Shown: in pieces, positions 44,040 to 52,404 of the stretch | Layout: every line of letters starts with the position of its first letter | How positions within the stretch are numbered: the first letter of the stretch is position 1 | DNA from: JALYOC01 sp036675345 | GTDB taxonomy: Bacteria; Myxococcota; Myxococcia; Myxococcales; Myxococcaceae | Length of the DNA: 64,000 nucleotides | Direction of reading: 5' to 3' | Assembly: GCA_036675345.1 (NCBI GenBank) | Contig: JAKFFE010000019.1 | Span: 310,001-374,000, forward strand | Notes under the pieces: model-generated | Database searches by the model: none | Told to the model about the DNA's origin: nothing | Seen by the model: only the letters and a program-made list of their open reading frames with translations | Position numbers and translations under genes: made by a program

Positions 44040-45065
44040 ATGCTTGTCATCCGAGACGCAAACAAGAGCGACCTCCCCGGGCTCAAGCGACTGGCGGCCG
44101 TTCTCAACACCGTCAACCTGCCCAACAACGAAGAGACCCTGCAGGGCCTCATCGACAAGTCGGTCCAGAGCTTCTCCGGCAAGGAGAAGGACCCGTTCGA
44201 CCGCGAGTACCTGTTCGTCCTCGAGGACCCCGCCAAGGGCACCCTGGTGGGCACGAGCATGATCATCGCGCAGCACGGGACGTTCGAGGCCCCGCACATC
44301 TATTACGAGGTGGCCACCCGCGAGCACTACTCGGCGAGCGTGGACAAGCACTTCCGGCACAAGGTCCTCTCCATCGCCTACAACTACGAGGGCCCCACCG
44401 AGATCGGTGGCCTGGTGGTGGATCCCCCGTTCCGGAGCACCCCGGAGAAGCCGGGCAAGCAGCTGTCCTTCGTGCGCTTCCTCTTCATCGCCATGCACCG
44501 CAAGTGCTTCCGGGATCGGGTGCTGGCGGAGCTGCTGCCCCCGCTGATGCCCGATGGCCGGTCGCTGCTGTGGGAGGCGTGCGGGAAGAAGTTCACCGGG
44601 ATGACCTACAAGGAGGCGGACCGGCTCTCGCGGATGAACAAGGAGTTCATCAAGGAGCTGTTCCCCGCCTCCGGCGTCTACGCCTCGCTGTTCCCGGACC
44701 GGGTGCAGAAGGTGCTGGGCGAGGTGGGCCCGGAGACCAAGGGTGTGCAGCGGATGCTGGAGCGGGTGGGCTTCCGCTACGTGGACCACATCGATCCCTT
44801 CGATGGCGGGCCGCACTTCGAGGCCACCACCAACGAGATCTCGCTGATCCGCAAGCACCGCACCGCCAAGGTCGCCAAGGAGGATCTGGAGACCGAGGGG
44901 GAGGTGGTGATGGTGGCCTACGAGAAGGACACCGGCCGCAACCGCTTCCGCTCGGTGCGCAGCTTCGCCCGGCTGGAGGACCGCACCGTGTACCTGCCGT
45001 CCGAGGTCAAGGAAGCCCTGGGCGTGGAGACCGGCTGCAAGGTCTCGATCATCCCGTTCGAGTAG
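44040..45065 (+). CDS. Arginine N-succinyltransferase-like acyltransferase (AstA/AruG family)
   Basis: A 341-residue protein with a GNAT-like fold typical of the AstA family. Its N-terminus (VIRDANKSDLPGLKRLA) and the segments EIGGLVVDPPFRSTPEKPGK, FVRFLFIAMHRKCFRDRV, LLPPLMPDGRSLLWEACGKKF and FTGMTYKEADRLSRMNKEFI follow AstA in order. AstA transfers succinate from succinyl-CoA to arginine in the AST degradation pathway. No other ast genes are nearby, but argC-argB lie 1 kb away on the other strand. The true acceptor could be arginine, ornithine or glutamate. The start is at 44040; no clear ribosome binding site is visible. Confidence 0.85.
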   Translation: MLVIRDANKSDLPGLKRLAAVLNTVNLPNNEETLQGLIDKSVQSFSGKEKDPFDREYLFVLEDPAKGTLVGTSMIIAQHGTFEAPHIYYEVATREHYSASVDKHFRHKVLSIAYNYEGPTEIGGLVVDPPFRSTPEKPGKQLSFVRFLFIAMHRKCFRDRVLAELLPPLMPDGRSLLWEACGKKFTGMTYKEADRLSRMNKEFIKELFPASGVYASLFPDRVQKVLGEVGPETKGVQRMLERVGFRYVDHIDPFDGGPHFEATTNEISLIRKHRTAKVAKEDLETEGEVVMVAYEKDTGRNRFRSVRSFARLEDRTVYLPSEVKEALGVETGCKVSIIPFE

Positions 45066-45072
45066 GGAGCCG

Positions 45073-46053
45073 CTACTCCATCCGGACCACGTCGTACGGG
45101 TCCAGCGACGGCGGCGGTTCTGCCGGCAGGTCCACCTGGGCCAGTCGCAGGATCTTCAAGGTGCCGTTCCACAGCGCCAGGTAGGTCTCCCCCACCGCCT
45201 CGTTGGGGATCTCCAGGTGGGTCTGGGGCGTCACCGGGAGGTCCATCGCCGGGTCGAACAGCCACTCCCGCCGCTCCGGAGAGAGCACCCGCACCCAGGC
45301 ATGGGGAAAGGCACGCGGCCCGTCCATCACCACCCCGTACACGATCTCGGCGTTGGAGCGGCCCACCCGGCGCACCACCTCGTCCGCCAGTCGCACGCAG
45401 GCCCCGCTCTCGTCGGAGCCCAGGGTGGCGCGGGCGGCGCGGACCGCCTCTTCCACCCGCCCCTTGGTGAGCAGGGTGGGGATCATCGGGAAGTACCGGC
45501 TCTTCTTGGGAAGTTCGCTGGAGAAGCCCAACGGACCATCGGCCCCGGTGACCGGGAGGCCGGCGGCGAAGATGTCCGGCGGGGGCGGCGGCGTTCCTTC
45601 GCTGCGGCGGAACACTCCGTCGCCGATCTTCAGCTCCTGCAGCAGCCCGTCCTGGTAGCGCGCCCGGTACGGGGTCCCCATCGCCACCCCCACGTCCAGA
45701 TCCTCCGCGCGGTCGTTCACGCAGGCGGTGCCCTTGGCCAGGGTCAGCTCGTCGAACACCTCCTCGCAGTGCTCCTCCTTGGACCGCAGGAGGATGAACA
45801 GCGAAGACGGCACCCGATCGTCGATCGCGTTCTTCGCGTCCAACTGCCCCTCAAAGTGGGTCCGCTTGGGGGCCTTGGGCGAGCCGCCGAAGAAATGGGT
45901 GGAGGCGTAGCGGTAGGCCCCGTCCTTGAGCGACAACTCCACCGTGCCCACCGGCACGTCATTGAGGAAGAACCAGAAGCTGGCGGAGACGTCCCGCGGC
46001 GGGGTGGCGGCCAGCAGGGACGAGGCGAGGAGCAGACCGGCAGCGGAGATCAC
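45073..46053 (-). CDS. Exported transglutaminase-like protein
   Basis: A 326-residue protein with a short signal peptide (about residues 1-16, cleaved after LLAATP or nearby). The N-terminal half is beta-rich (FWFFLNDVPVGTVELSL). The C-terminal domain is transglutaminase/papain-like: SGACVRLADEVV gives the candidate nucleophile Cys, AFPHAWVRVL the His and WLFDPAMDLPV the Asp, in the family order. Such domains may be proteases or cross-linking enzymes; here the substrate is unknown. It is convergent with the AstA-like gene, 7 bp between stops. Confidence 0.75.
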   Translation of the reverse strand: MISAAGLLLASSLLAATPPRDVSASFWFFLNDVPVGTVELSLKDGAYRYASTHFFGGSPKAPKRTHFEGQLDAKNAIDDRVPSSLFILLRSKEEHCEEVFDELTLAKGTACVNDRAEDLDVGVAMGTPYRARYQDGLLQELKIGDGVFRRSEGTPPPPPDIFAAGLPVTGADGPLGFSSELPKKSRYFPMIPTLLTKGRVEEAVRAARATLGSDESGACVRLADEVVRRVGRSNAEIVYGVVMDGPRAFPHAWVRVLSPERREWLFDPAMDLPVTPQTHLEIPNEAVGETYLALWNGTLKILRLAQVDLPAEPPPSLDPYDVVRME

Positions 46054-46165
46054 CCGGAGAGGATAGCCGCAGTGGCCTCAGGGCTACATTTCCCGACCTC
46101 CGGCGCCCGCTTGTGGTCCGTCCGGCCTCAGCACAGGATTCGACCCTGCCCGTACGAGGTCCATC

Positions 46166-46927
46166 ATGCGTTTGCTCCTGGCGTTCGCGGTCGCGGTCTC
46201 ACTCGTCTGTGGTCCGGCCACCTCCTCCGAGGAGGCGCTGCTCGCCGGCGCCTTTGCGGTCCAGCGGAATGGGGATCAGGGCACCGAGCTGAGCGTCACC
46301 GCGGCGGTGGACTCCAACGTGTGCACCGCTGCCGGCACCGGAGCGGTGGTCGGATTCTCGGGAGCGGTGGGCACCACCGGGGCGGTGGATTCGGTGGAGA
46401 TCTCCGCCCAGCTCGACGGCGGCGCGCGGCAGACGCTGGACACCCTGGTGCCGCAGGACTTCGAGCACGAGGGCCGCAACAAGACCGCCCCCTACTCGGT
46501 CACCCTCAGCGTTCCCAACGGCACCCACTCGGTGGTGCTGTGCTTCACCGAGAGCGGCTCCCAGGGCCGCGAGCCGAAGGAGGTCTGCGCCGCGGCGGTC
46601 GAGGTGGTGGTGGCCTGCACCCCGCCCTCCACCTGCTCGGAGTCGGCCCCGTTCGGAAACGTGGTCGGCAATCCCAACCTCTGCGCCGGGAATGGTCCTC
46701 CGCACATCCCGGTGCACGTGAAGGGTGACTTCGGCGAGGACGCCTCGCTCACCATCCTGGGGCCGGGCGGCTTCTCCCACCAGGCGGCGATCCGGCACGC
46801 CGGCGACAGCTGCGTGTACCAGTACAACTGGGACACCGCCGGCAACGGCGGCGCCGGTACCTACCGCTTCCAGGTCAACGGCAACGGTCGGACCCTGGAG
46901 TTCGAAGCGCAGCTGCGCTGCAAGTAG
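46166..46927 (+). CDS. Secreted protein of unknown function
   Basis: A 253-residue protein with a signal peptide (residues 1 to about 20, LLLAFAVAVSLVCGPATS). The mature part is beta-rich with a first Ig-like half (VDSVEISAQLDGGARQTLD, then YSVTLSVPNGTHSVVLCF) and a Cys-containing second half (GDFGEDASLTILGPGG). Cysteines near the middle (VVVACTPPSTC) may form disulfides. No family is recognised. A 22-bp palindrome follows the stop. Confidence 0.65.
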   Translation: MRLLLAFAVAVSLVCGPATSSEEALLAGAFAVQRNGDQGTELSVTAAVDSNVCTAAGTGAVVGFSGAVGTTGAVDSVEISAQLDGGARQTLDTLVPQDFEHEGRNKTAPYSVTLSVPNGTHSVVLCFTESGSQGREPKEVCAAAVEVVVACTPPSTCSESAPFGNVVGNPNLCAGNGPPHIPVHVKGDFGEDASLTILGPGGFSHQAAIRHAGDSCVYQYNWDTAGNGGAGTYRFQVNGNGRTLEFEAQLRCK

Positions 46928-46934
46928 GACTCCC

Positions 46935-46956
46935 CCGGGCCCAGCGCTGGGCCCGG
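46935..46956. terminator. 22-bp perfect palindrome between convergent genes
   Basis: CCGGGCCCAGC is followed directly by its complement GCTGGGCCCGG. It sits seven bases after the stop of the secreted-protein gene and 13 before the stop of the catalase gene. There is no T-run on either strand, so a bidirectional transcription barrier or RNA 3' end protector is likelier than a classical terminator. Confidence 0.55.
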
Positions 46957-46969
46957 TGGCTTCGGCTGG

Positions 46970-49051
46970 CTACACCTCGCGGTCCCAGATCCGCTGGCCC
47001 TTGGCGGCCTCGATGAAGCGGCCCACCGCGCGGGAACCCTCCAGCGGGATCACTCCCGCATCGGGCACCACCGCCGCCTTCTCCAGCAGCGGGAGCACCG
47101 CCGGGGTGTGGGCCAGGACCTTGAGGTGGGAGAAGCCGTCCCGCACCCAGTCCAGCGCCGCCGGCTGGACCAGCAGCTTCTTGATCCCCGCGTCCGTCCC
47201 CAGCACCACCAGGGCATCGAACAGACAGGAGGGCGCGGCGGGCAGCGCGTGATCCGCCGGCGCCAGCTGACCGGTGCTGTCCTTCACCCCGCCAATCTTC
47301 GGGGCGATCACCTCCAGCTTCGCCTTCTCCCGCTTCGCCGCGCCGCGCAGGCTCTTGAGCAGCTCCGCGTCGAAGCCCTCGGTGACCAGCACCGCGATCT
47401 TCCGTCCCTGCAGCGTGGGCTTCGCCTTCTTGAGCAGGCTCAGGGTCGGAGAGGGCTTGAGGTCCACCGGCGCCGCGGCCGGGGTGAGCGCATCCGCCGC
47501 CCCCTCCATCCCCAGCAACTCCTCCACCTGGGCGCACAGGCTCTCGTCCACCAGCTTGAGATTTCCCAGCGCGCGGGTGCGGACCACCACCCGCTCCACC
47601 TTCCCCAGCTCGAAGGCGAACGCCTTGACGATGTGCTTCTGCTCCGGCCTGGACATGGAGCGGAAGAACAGCCGCGCCTGGCTGTAGTGATCCGCAAACG
47701 ACGCCGACCGCTCCCGGACCTTGGCCCCGGACTCCCCCGAAGGATGGGTCCGGAATCCGTGGGTGGGCGACTCGCGCGGGCCGCCCTGCTCCAGGCTGTT
47801 CGGCTCGTAGTTGGCGCGGCCCTTGGGGACCGACATCTGCATCATCCCATCGCGGGTGAAGTTCCGCATCGGGCAGCGGGGAGCGTTGATCGGCAGCTGG
47901 TGGAAGTTCGGGGTCCCCAGCCGCGAGAGCTGGGTGTCGATGTACGAGAACAGCCGGCCCTGCAGCAGCGGATCCTCGGAGAAGTCGATCCCCGGGACCA
48001 CGTTGCCCGGGTGGTAGGCGATCTGCTCGGTCTCGGCGAAGAAGTTGTCCGGGTTGCGGTTGAGCACCAGCTTGCCCACCACCTCCAGCGGGACCACCTC
48101 CTCCGGGATCAGCTTGGTGGCGTCCAGCACGTCGAAGGGCAGCCTGGCGGCGGTCTTCTCGTCGAAGATCTGCAGCGCCAGCTCCCACTCCGGGAAGTCC
48201 CCGGACTCGATCGCCTGGAACAGGTCCCGGCGGTGGAAGTCCTGATCCGCCCCGGCGATCTTCACCGCCTCGTCCCACACCAGCGACTGGGAGCCGATGG
48301 TGGGACGCCAGTGGAACTTCACGAAGGTCGACTTCCCCTGGGCGTTGACCAGCTTGAAGGTGTGGACCCCGAAGCCCTCCATCATCCGGAAGGAGCGCGG
48401 GATGCCCCGGTCGGACATCGCCCACAGCAGCATGTGGGTGGTCTCCGGCATCAGGGAGACGAAGTCCCAGAAGGTGTCGTGGGCGCTGGCCGCCTGGGGA
48501 TAGCCGCGGTCGGCCTCCATCTTCACCGAGTGCACCAGGTCCGGGAACTTCATCGCGTCCTGGATGAAGAAGATCGGGATGTTGTTGCCGACCAGATCGA
48601 AGTTCCCCTCCTCCGTGTAGAACTTCACCGCGAAGCCGCGCACGTCCCGCGGGGTGTCCACCGAGCCGGCCCCCCCGGCCACGGTGGAGAAGCGCACGAA
48701 CACCGGGGTCTTCTTCTTCGGGTCCTGGAGGAAGGCTGCGCGGGTCAGTGAAGAAAGCGACCGGGTCGGCTGGAAGTAGCCGTGCGCCCCGGAGCCGCGG
48801 GCGTGGACGATCCGCTCCGGGATCCGCTCGTGATCAAAGTGGGTGATCTTCTCCCGGAGGACCAGATCCTCCAGCAGGGTCGGGCCCCGCGCACCGGACT
48901 TGAGCGAGTTCTGGTTGTCGGAGACCGGCAACCCCTGGTTGGTGGTCAGGGTGTCCTCCGGGCCCGACGAGATCTGGTGGGTCTCGCCGCCGGCCACGCG
49001 CTTGGTGGGCCGGGTGCCGGGGGTCTTCTGGGAAGGCTTCTTGATCGCCAC
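46970..49051 (-). CDS. katE: Large-subunit monofunctional catalase (HPII type)
   Basis: A 693-residue catalase that destroys hydrogen peroxide. The heme-pocket His is in ERIVHARGSGAHGYF, the Asn in DLVGNNIPIFFIQD and the heme-ligand Tyr in RLFSYIDTQLSRLG. After the core (about residues 40-500) there is the extra C-terminal flavodoxin/glutamine-amidotransferase-like domain of large catalases (KIAVLVTEGFDAELLKSL, CLFDALVVLGTDAGIKKLL). The N-terminal tail is basic and Lys/Thr-rich. It starts at 49051, divergent from the chemoreceptor gene with a 197-bp gap. No dedicated regulator is adjacent. Confidence 0.96.
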   Translation of the reverse strand: MAIKKPSQKTPGTRPTKRVAGGETHQISSGPEDTLTTNQGLPVSDNQNSLKSGARGPTLLEDLVLREKITHFDHERIPERIVHARGSGAHGYFQPTRSLSSLTRAAFLQDPKKKTPVFVRFSTVAGGAGSVDTPRDVRGFAVKFYTEEGNFDLVGNNIPIFFIQDAMKFPDLVHSVKMEADRGYPQAASAHDTFWDFVSLMPETTHMLLWAMSDRGIPRSFRMMEGFGVHTFKLVNAQGKSTFVKFHWRPTIGSQSLVWDEAVKIAGADQDFHRRDLFQAIESGDFPEWELALQIFDEKTAARLPFDVLDATKLIPEEVVPLEVVGKLVLNRNPDNFFAETEQIAYHPGNVVPGIDFSEDPLLQGRLFSYIDTQLSRLGTPNFHQLPINAPRCPMRNFTRDGMMQMSVPKGRANYEPNSLEQGGPRESPTHGFRTHPSGESGAKVRERSASFADHYSQARLFFRSMSRPEQKHIVKAFAFELGKVERVVVRTRALGNLKLVDESLCAQVEELLGMEGAADALTPAAAPVDLKPSPTLSLLKKAKPTLQGRKIAVLVTEGFDAELLKSLRGAAKREKAKLEVIAPKIGGVKDSTGQLAPADHALPAAPSCLFDALVVLGTDAGIKKLLVQPAALDWVRDGFSHLKVLAHTPAVLPLLEKAAVVPDAGVIPLEGSRAVGRFIEAAKGQRIWDREV

Positions 49052-49248
49052 GGGAACTCCTCGAAGAGGGGAACCTCCTGGCTAGGTGGCCTGCCCCTCC
49101 CCGCTCAATCGATCCGGACGTCGGCGGTCACCAGGTGTCGGTTCGCCGACTCCGGAGGCGCACCACCTGTCCAGGAAGCGTCGCTGGCCGGGATCCGCCC
49201 CCCTTTCTGGCCCCACCCCTCGCCCCGGGCTACCGTCGGCCACTCTCG

Positions 49249-52200
49249 ATGGGCTCCAAGCGGTTCCTCTTCGGCTTCGGTGTGGTGGGCGGTCTGATCA
49301 GCGGCGTGCTGCTGGGCGCGGTGGTGTACGCGTTCACCGGCGAGCCCTCCACCCTGGCCCCGTGGGTGGCGCTGCTCCTCTCCTCGGTGGGGCTGTTCAC
49401 CTTCGGCGGCTACGTCACCTTCTTCCAGTGGGCGGCGGCGCGGGCCCGGGCGCGCGGCCGGCTGGTGGCGGCGCTGTCCCAGGGCGACCTCACCTCCGCC
49501 TCCGCCGCCTCCTACGAGGGCCAGCTGGAGCTGCGCCGGCTGGTGCTCTCCCTGCGCCGGGCGATGTTCCAGGTGCAGCGGGTGACCGGCAACGTGCACC
49601 GCACCTGCAAGGACCTGATGGAGCAGGCCCGGATGCTGCTGGAGGCGGCGCGCCGGCAGGGGGTGGCGGTGGACACCAGCCTGGGCTCGGTCTCGGCGAT
49701 GGGCGAGAGCCTCCACGCCGCCGGCAAGCGGGTGGGCCAGCTGGATACCTTTGCCCAGGAGACCCAGGGTTCGCTGACCGAGATGACCGGGCGGATCGAA
49801 CAGGTGGCCTCGGCGCTGACCACCCTCAACGCCTTTGCCCACAAGACCTCCGAACTGGTGCAGTCGATGGCGGAGCGGCTCTCGGCCATCTCCGCCTCCG
49901 GCGATGAGCTGGTGCGCTTCACCTCCGAGGCGGAGGACTTCGTGGCCGCGGTGGAGGGCGGGATCGACAGCGTGCGCCGCCGCGCCAACGAGACCGGGGC
50001 CCTGGCCCAGGACGTGACCACCACCGCAGAGCGCGGCGAGGCGCTGGTGGGCGACTCGGTGAAGGGGCTGTACCGGATCGAGGACACCGTCCGCCGGGCC
50101 TCGGAGATCGTAGAGAGCCTGGGCACCCGCTCGCTGGAGATCGGCCGCACGGTGGACGTGATCCAGGAGGTGGCGGACCAGACCAACCTCCTGGCGCTCA
50201 ACGCGGCGATCATCGCCGCCCAGGCCGGTGAACACGGCCGCTCCTTCGGGGTGGTGGCGGACGCGGTGCGGGGGCTGGCGGAGCGGACCGCCCGCTCGGC
50301 GCGGGACATCGGCAACCTGGTGCGCGGGGTCCAGGGCGAGGTGGAGGGCGCGGTCACCCTGGTCCAGGAGAGCCGCGAGCAGGCCACCCTGGGGGTGCAA
50401 TTGGGCGAGCGGGCGGCGGCGGCGCTGTCGGAGATCCGCTCCATCACCCAGCGGACCTTCTCCGCGGTGGAGGCCACCGTGGCCGAGACCGCCCGGCTGG
50501 AGTCGCAGGGGCGGCACGTGGTGGAGGCCTCCCGACGGGTGGCCAAGCGGGTGGAGGAGGTCAGCCACGCCGCCGGCGAGCAGGCCACCCGGGGCCGGGA
50601 TCTGGCGCGGCAGACCCAGGAGATGGCGCGGCTGGCGGAGGGAGCCTCGGTGCGCGCGGAGGATCAGGCCCGCACCGGACGGGACCTCTCCGACTCGGTG
50701 CTGCGGCTGACCGCGGCGATCGACGAGATCCGCAGCGCCCACGAGGTGCTCACCCGCGGGGACGTGACCATCTCCGAGGAGGTGGCCCAGGTCCGGGAGG
50801 ACGCCCGCAAGGTGATCCGGATCGCGGATGGGCTCTCCCGCTCGGTGGATCTGCTGCTGCACGAGGCCAACGGGCTGGAGTCGGAGGTGTTCCGCTTCCG
50901 CCTCCCCTCCCCCCGCCGCGGCGGGCTGGTCCGGGTGGGCACCCACCAGTCGGCGATGTTCGACTCCACCCGCGGACTGGACCCGCTGTTCACCCTCGAC
51001 TCCCAGATGGCGGAGATCGGCGCCAACCTCTACTCCACCCTCCTGCGCAGCGAGGACGGGGTGATCGTGGCCTCGCTGGCCGAGCGCTGGGAGGCGGACC
51101 CCACCGCCCGCCGCTACCGCTTCTACCTGCGCCGCAACGTCCGCTTCCATGACGGGACCCCGTTCACCGCCCGGGACATCAAGCGCCACTTCGAGCGGGT
51201 GCTGGACCCCACCCTCAAGTCCTCCGAGAGCTGGATCTTCAAGGAGGTGGAGGGGGCGGCGGAGTTCATCAGTGCCCAGGCGCGGGAGGTGGCCGGCTTC
51301 GAAGTGCTGGACGATCTGACCCTGGAGATCCGGCTGGTGGAGCCCAAGGCCTTCTTCCTCCACCTGGTCAGCCTCCCCGGCACCGCGATTGCCCGCACCG
51401 ACGGCAAGGGCGTCCTCCTGGGCACCGGGCCCTTCCGCCCGCTGCAGCTGGAGCGCAACGGGATCGTGCTGGAGCGCAACCCGCACTACTTCGCCCCCGA
51501 GCTGCCCCAGGTGGACCGGCTGGAGTTCAAGCTGTTCGCCCAGCGGGACGACGCCATCGCCGCGCTCAAGCGCCGCGAGGTGGATCTGGTCTCCGGGCTG
51601 CACGCGGAGAACGTGGAGGGCGAGGAGCTGGAGCCGTTCCAGGTGATCGCCGGCTCCACCCCCTCCTGCTGGTTCCTGGGCTTCAACCTCCGCGAGGCGC
51701 CGTTTCGGGACCTGCGGGTCCGACAGGCGATCCGCGCCGGCCTGGACATCCAGCAGCTGGTGGAGCAGTTCCACCCCGGCGCCCGGGTGGCCCGTTCGCT
51801 GACCCCGCCGGGGATCCTGGAGAACACCGAGGCGGTGCCGCTGCCCCAGCCGGACGTGACCCTGGCCTCCCGGCTGCTGCGCGAGGCGGGCCTGAACAAG
51901 GTCCGGCTGCCGCTGTACTTCCCCACCGGGCGCAACACCCAGCAGGAGGACCAGGTGCTGTTCCGGCCGCTGCTGGAGGCCGGGCTGCTGGAGCTGTCCT
52001 ACGTGGAGCTGGACCCGGGGGAGTTCTGGCGGAAGATGGCGGAGGGAAAGATCCCCGCCTTCCGCGCCGGCTGGATCGCCGACTACCCGGACGCGGACAA
52101 CTTCCTCTACTTCCTGCTCAACTCCAGCGCCCAGACCGTCTACTCGCTGGCGTACCAGAACCCGGACGTGGACGCGCTGACCTCCGAGGCGCGGGTCTCC

Positions 52201-52386
52201 ATCGACCCGGAGCTGCGGATGCAGCTCTACTGGAAGGTGGAGCGGCTGCTGGCCCACGACAGCCCGCTCGTCCCCCTGTACCACGAGCGGACGTATGCGG
52301 CGGCCTCGCCTCTGGTGCAGGGGCTGCGCTTGCACCAGACTCCTCCCCAGGTGCGGTTCGAGAACCTCTGGGTGGATCCCGAGTAG
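49249..52386 (+). CDS. Chemoreceptor fused to a family 5 solute-binding domain
   Basis: A 1,045-residue protein. Two membrane helices (about 5-27 and 35-57) with a very short loop are followed by a weak HAMP-like segment (LSQGDLTSASAASYEGQLEL). A long methyl-accepting coiled coil comes next, with its hairpin tip near 310-350 (DQTNLLALNAAIIAAQAGEH, then FGVVADAVRGLAERT). From about 558 to the end it is a complete SBP_bac_5 (DppA/OppA-like) domain: LAERWEADPTARRYRFYLR, VRFHDGTPFTARDIKRHFE, GTGPFRPLQLERNG and WIADYPDADNFLYF are family marks. There is no periplasmic sensor domain, and both ends should be cytoplasmic. The binding domain would then sense a peptide-like ligand inside the cell. SgrR of E. 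coli is a precedent for a cytoplasmic SBP_bac_5 domain. It is followed at 18 bp by a kinase gene. Confidence 0.88.
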   Translation: MGSKRFLFGFGVVGGLISGVLLGAVVYAFTGEPSTLAPWVALLLSSVGLFTFGGYVTFFQWAAARARARGRLVAALSQGDLTSASAASYEGQLELRRLVLSLRRAMFQVQRVTGNVHRTCKDLMEQARMLLEAARRQGVAVDTSLGSVSAMGESLHAAGKRVGQLDTFAQETQGSLTEMTGRIEQVASALTTLNAFAHKTSELVQSMAERLSAISASGDELVRFTSEAEDFVAAVEGGIDSVRRRANETGALAQDVTTTAERGEALVGDSVKGLYRIEDTVRRASEIVESLGTRSLEIGRTVDVIQEVADQTNLLALNAAIIAAQAGEHGRSFGVVADAVRGLAERTARSARDIGNLVRGVQGEVEGAVTLVQESREQATLGVQLGERAAAALSEIRSITQRTFSAVEATVAETARLESQGRHVVEASRRVAKRVEEVSHAAGEQATRGRDLARQTQEMARLAEGASVRAEDQARTGRDLSDSVLRLTAAIDEIRSAHEVLTRGDVTISEEVAQVREDARKVIRIADGLSRSVDLLLHEANGLESEVFRFRLPSPRRGGLVRVGTHQSAMFDSTRGLDPLFTLDSQMAEIGANLYSTLLRSEDGVIVASLAERWEADPTARRYRFYLRRNVRFHDGTPFTARDIKRHFERVLDPTLKSSESWIFKEVEGAAEFISAQAREVAGFEVLDDLTLEIRLVEPKAFFLHLVSLPGTAIARTDGKGVLLGTGPFRPLQLERNGIVLERNPHYFAPELPQVDRLEFKLFAQRDDAIAALKRREVDLVSGLHAENVEGEELEPFQVIAGSTPSCWFLGFNLREAPFRDLRVRQAIRAGLDIQQLVEQFHPGARVARSLTPPGILENTEAVPLPQPDVTLASRLLREAGLNKVRLPLYFPTGRNTQQEDQVLFRPLLEAGLLELSYVELDPGEFWRKMAEGKIPAFRAGWIADYPDADNFLYFLLNSSAQTVYSLAYQNPDVDALTSEARVSIDPELRMQLYWKVERLLAHDSPLVPLYHERTYAAASPLVQGLRLHQTPPQVRFENLWVDPE

Positions 52387-52404
52387 CCGTCGGAAGCGAG
52401 TGGG

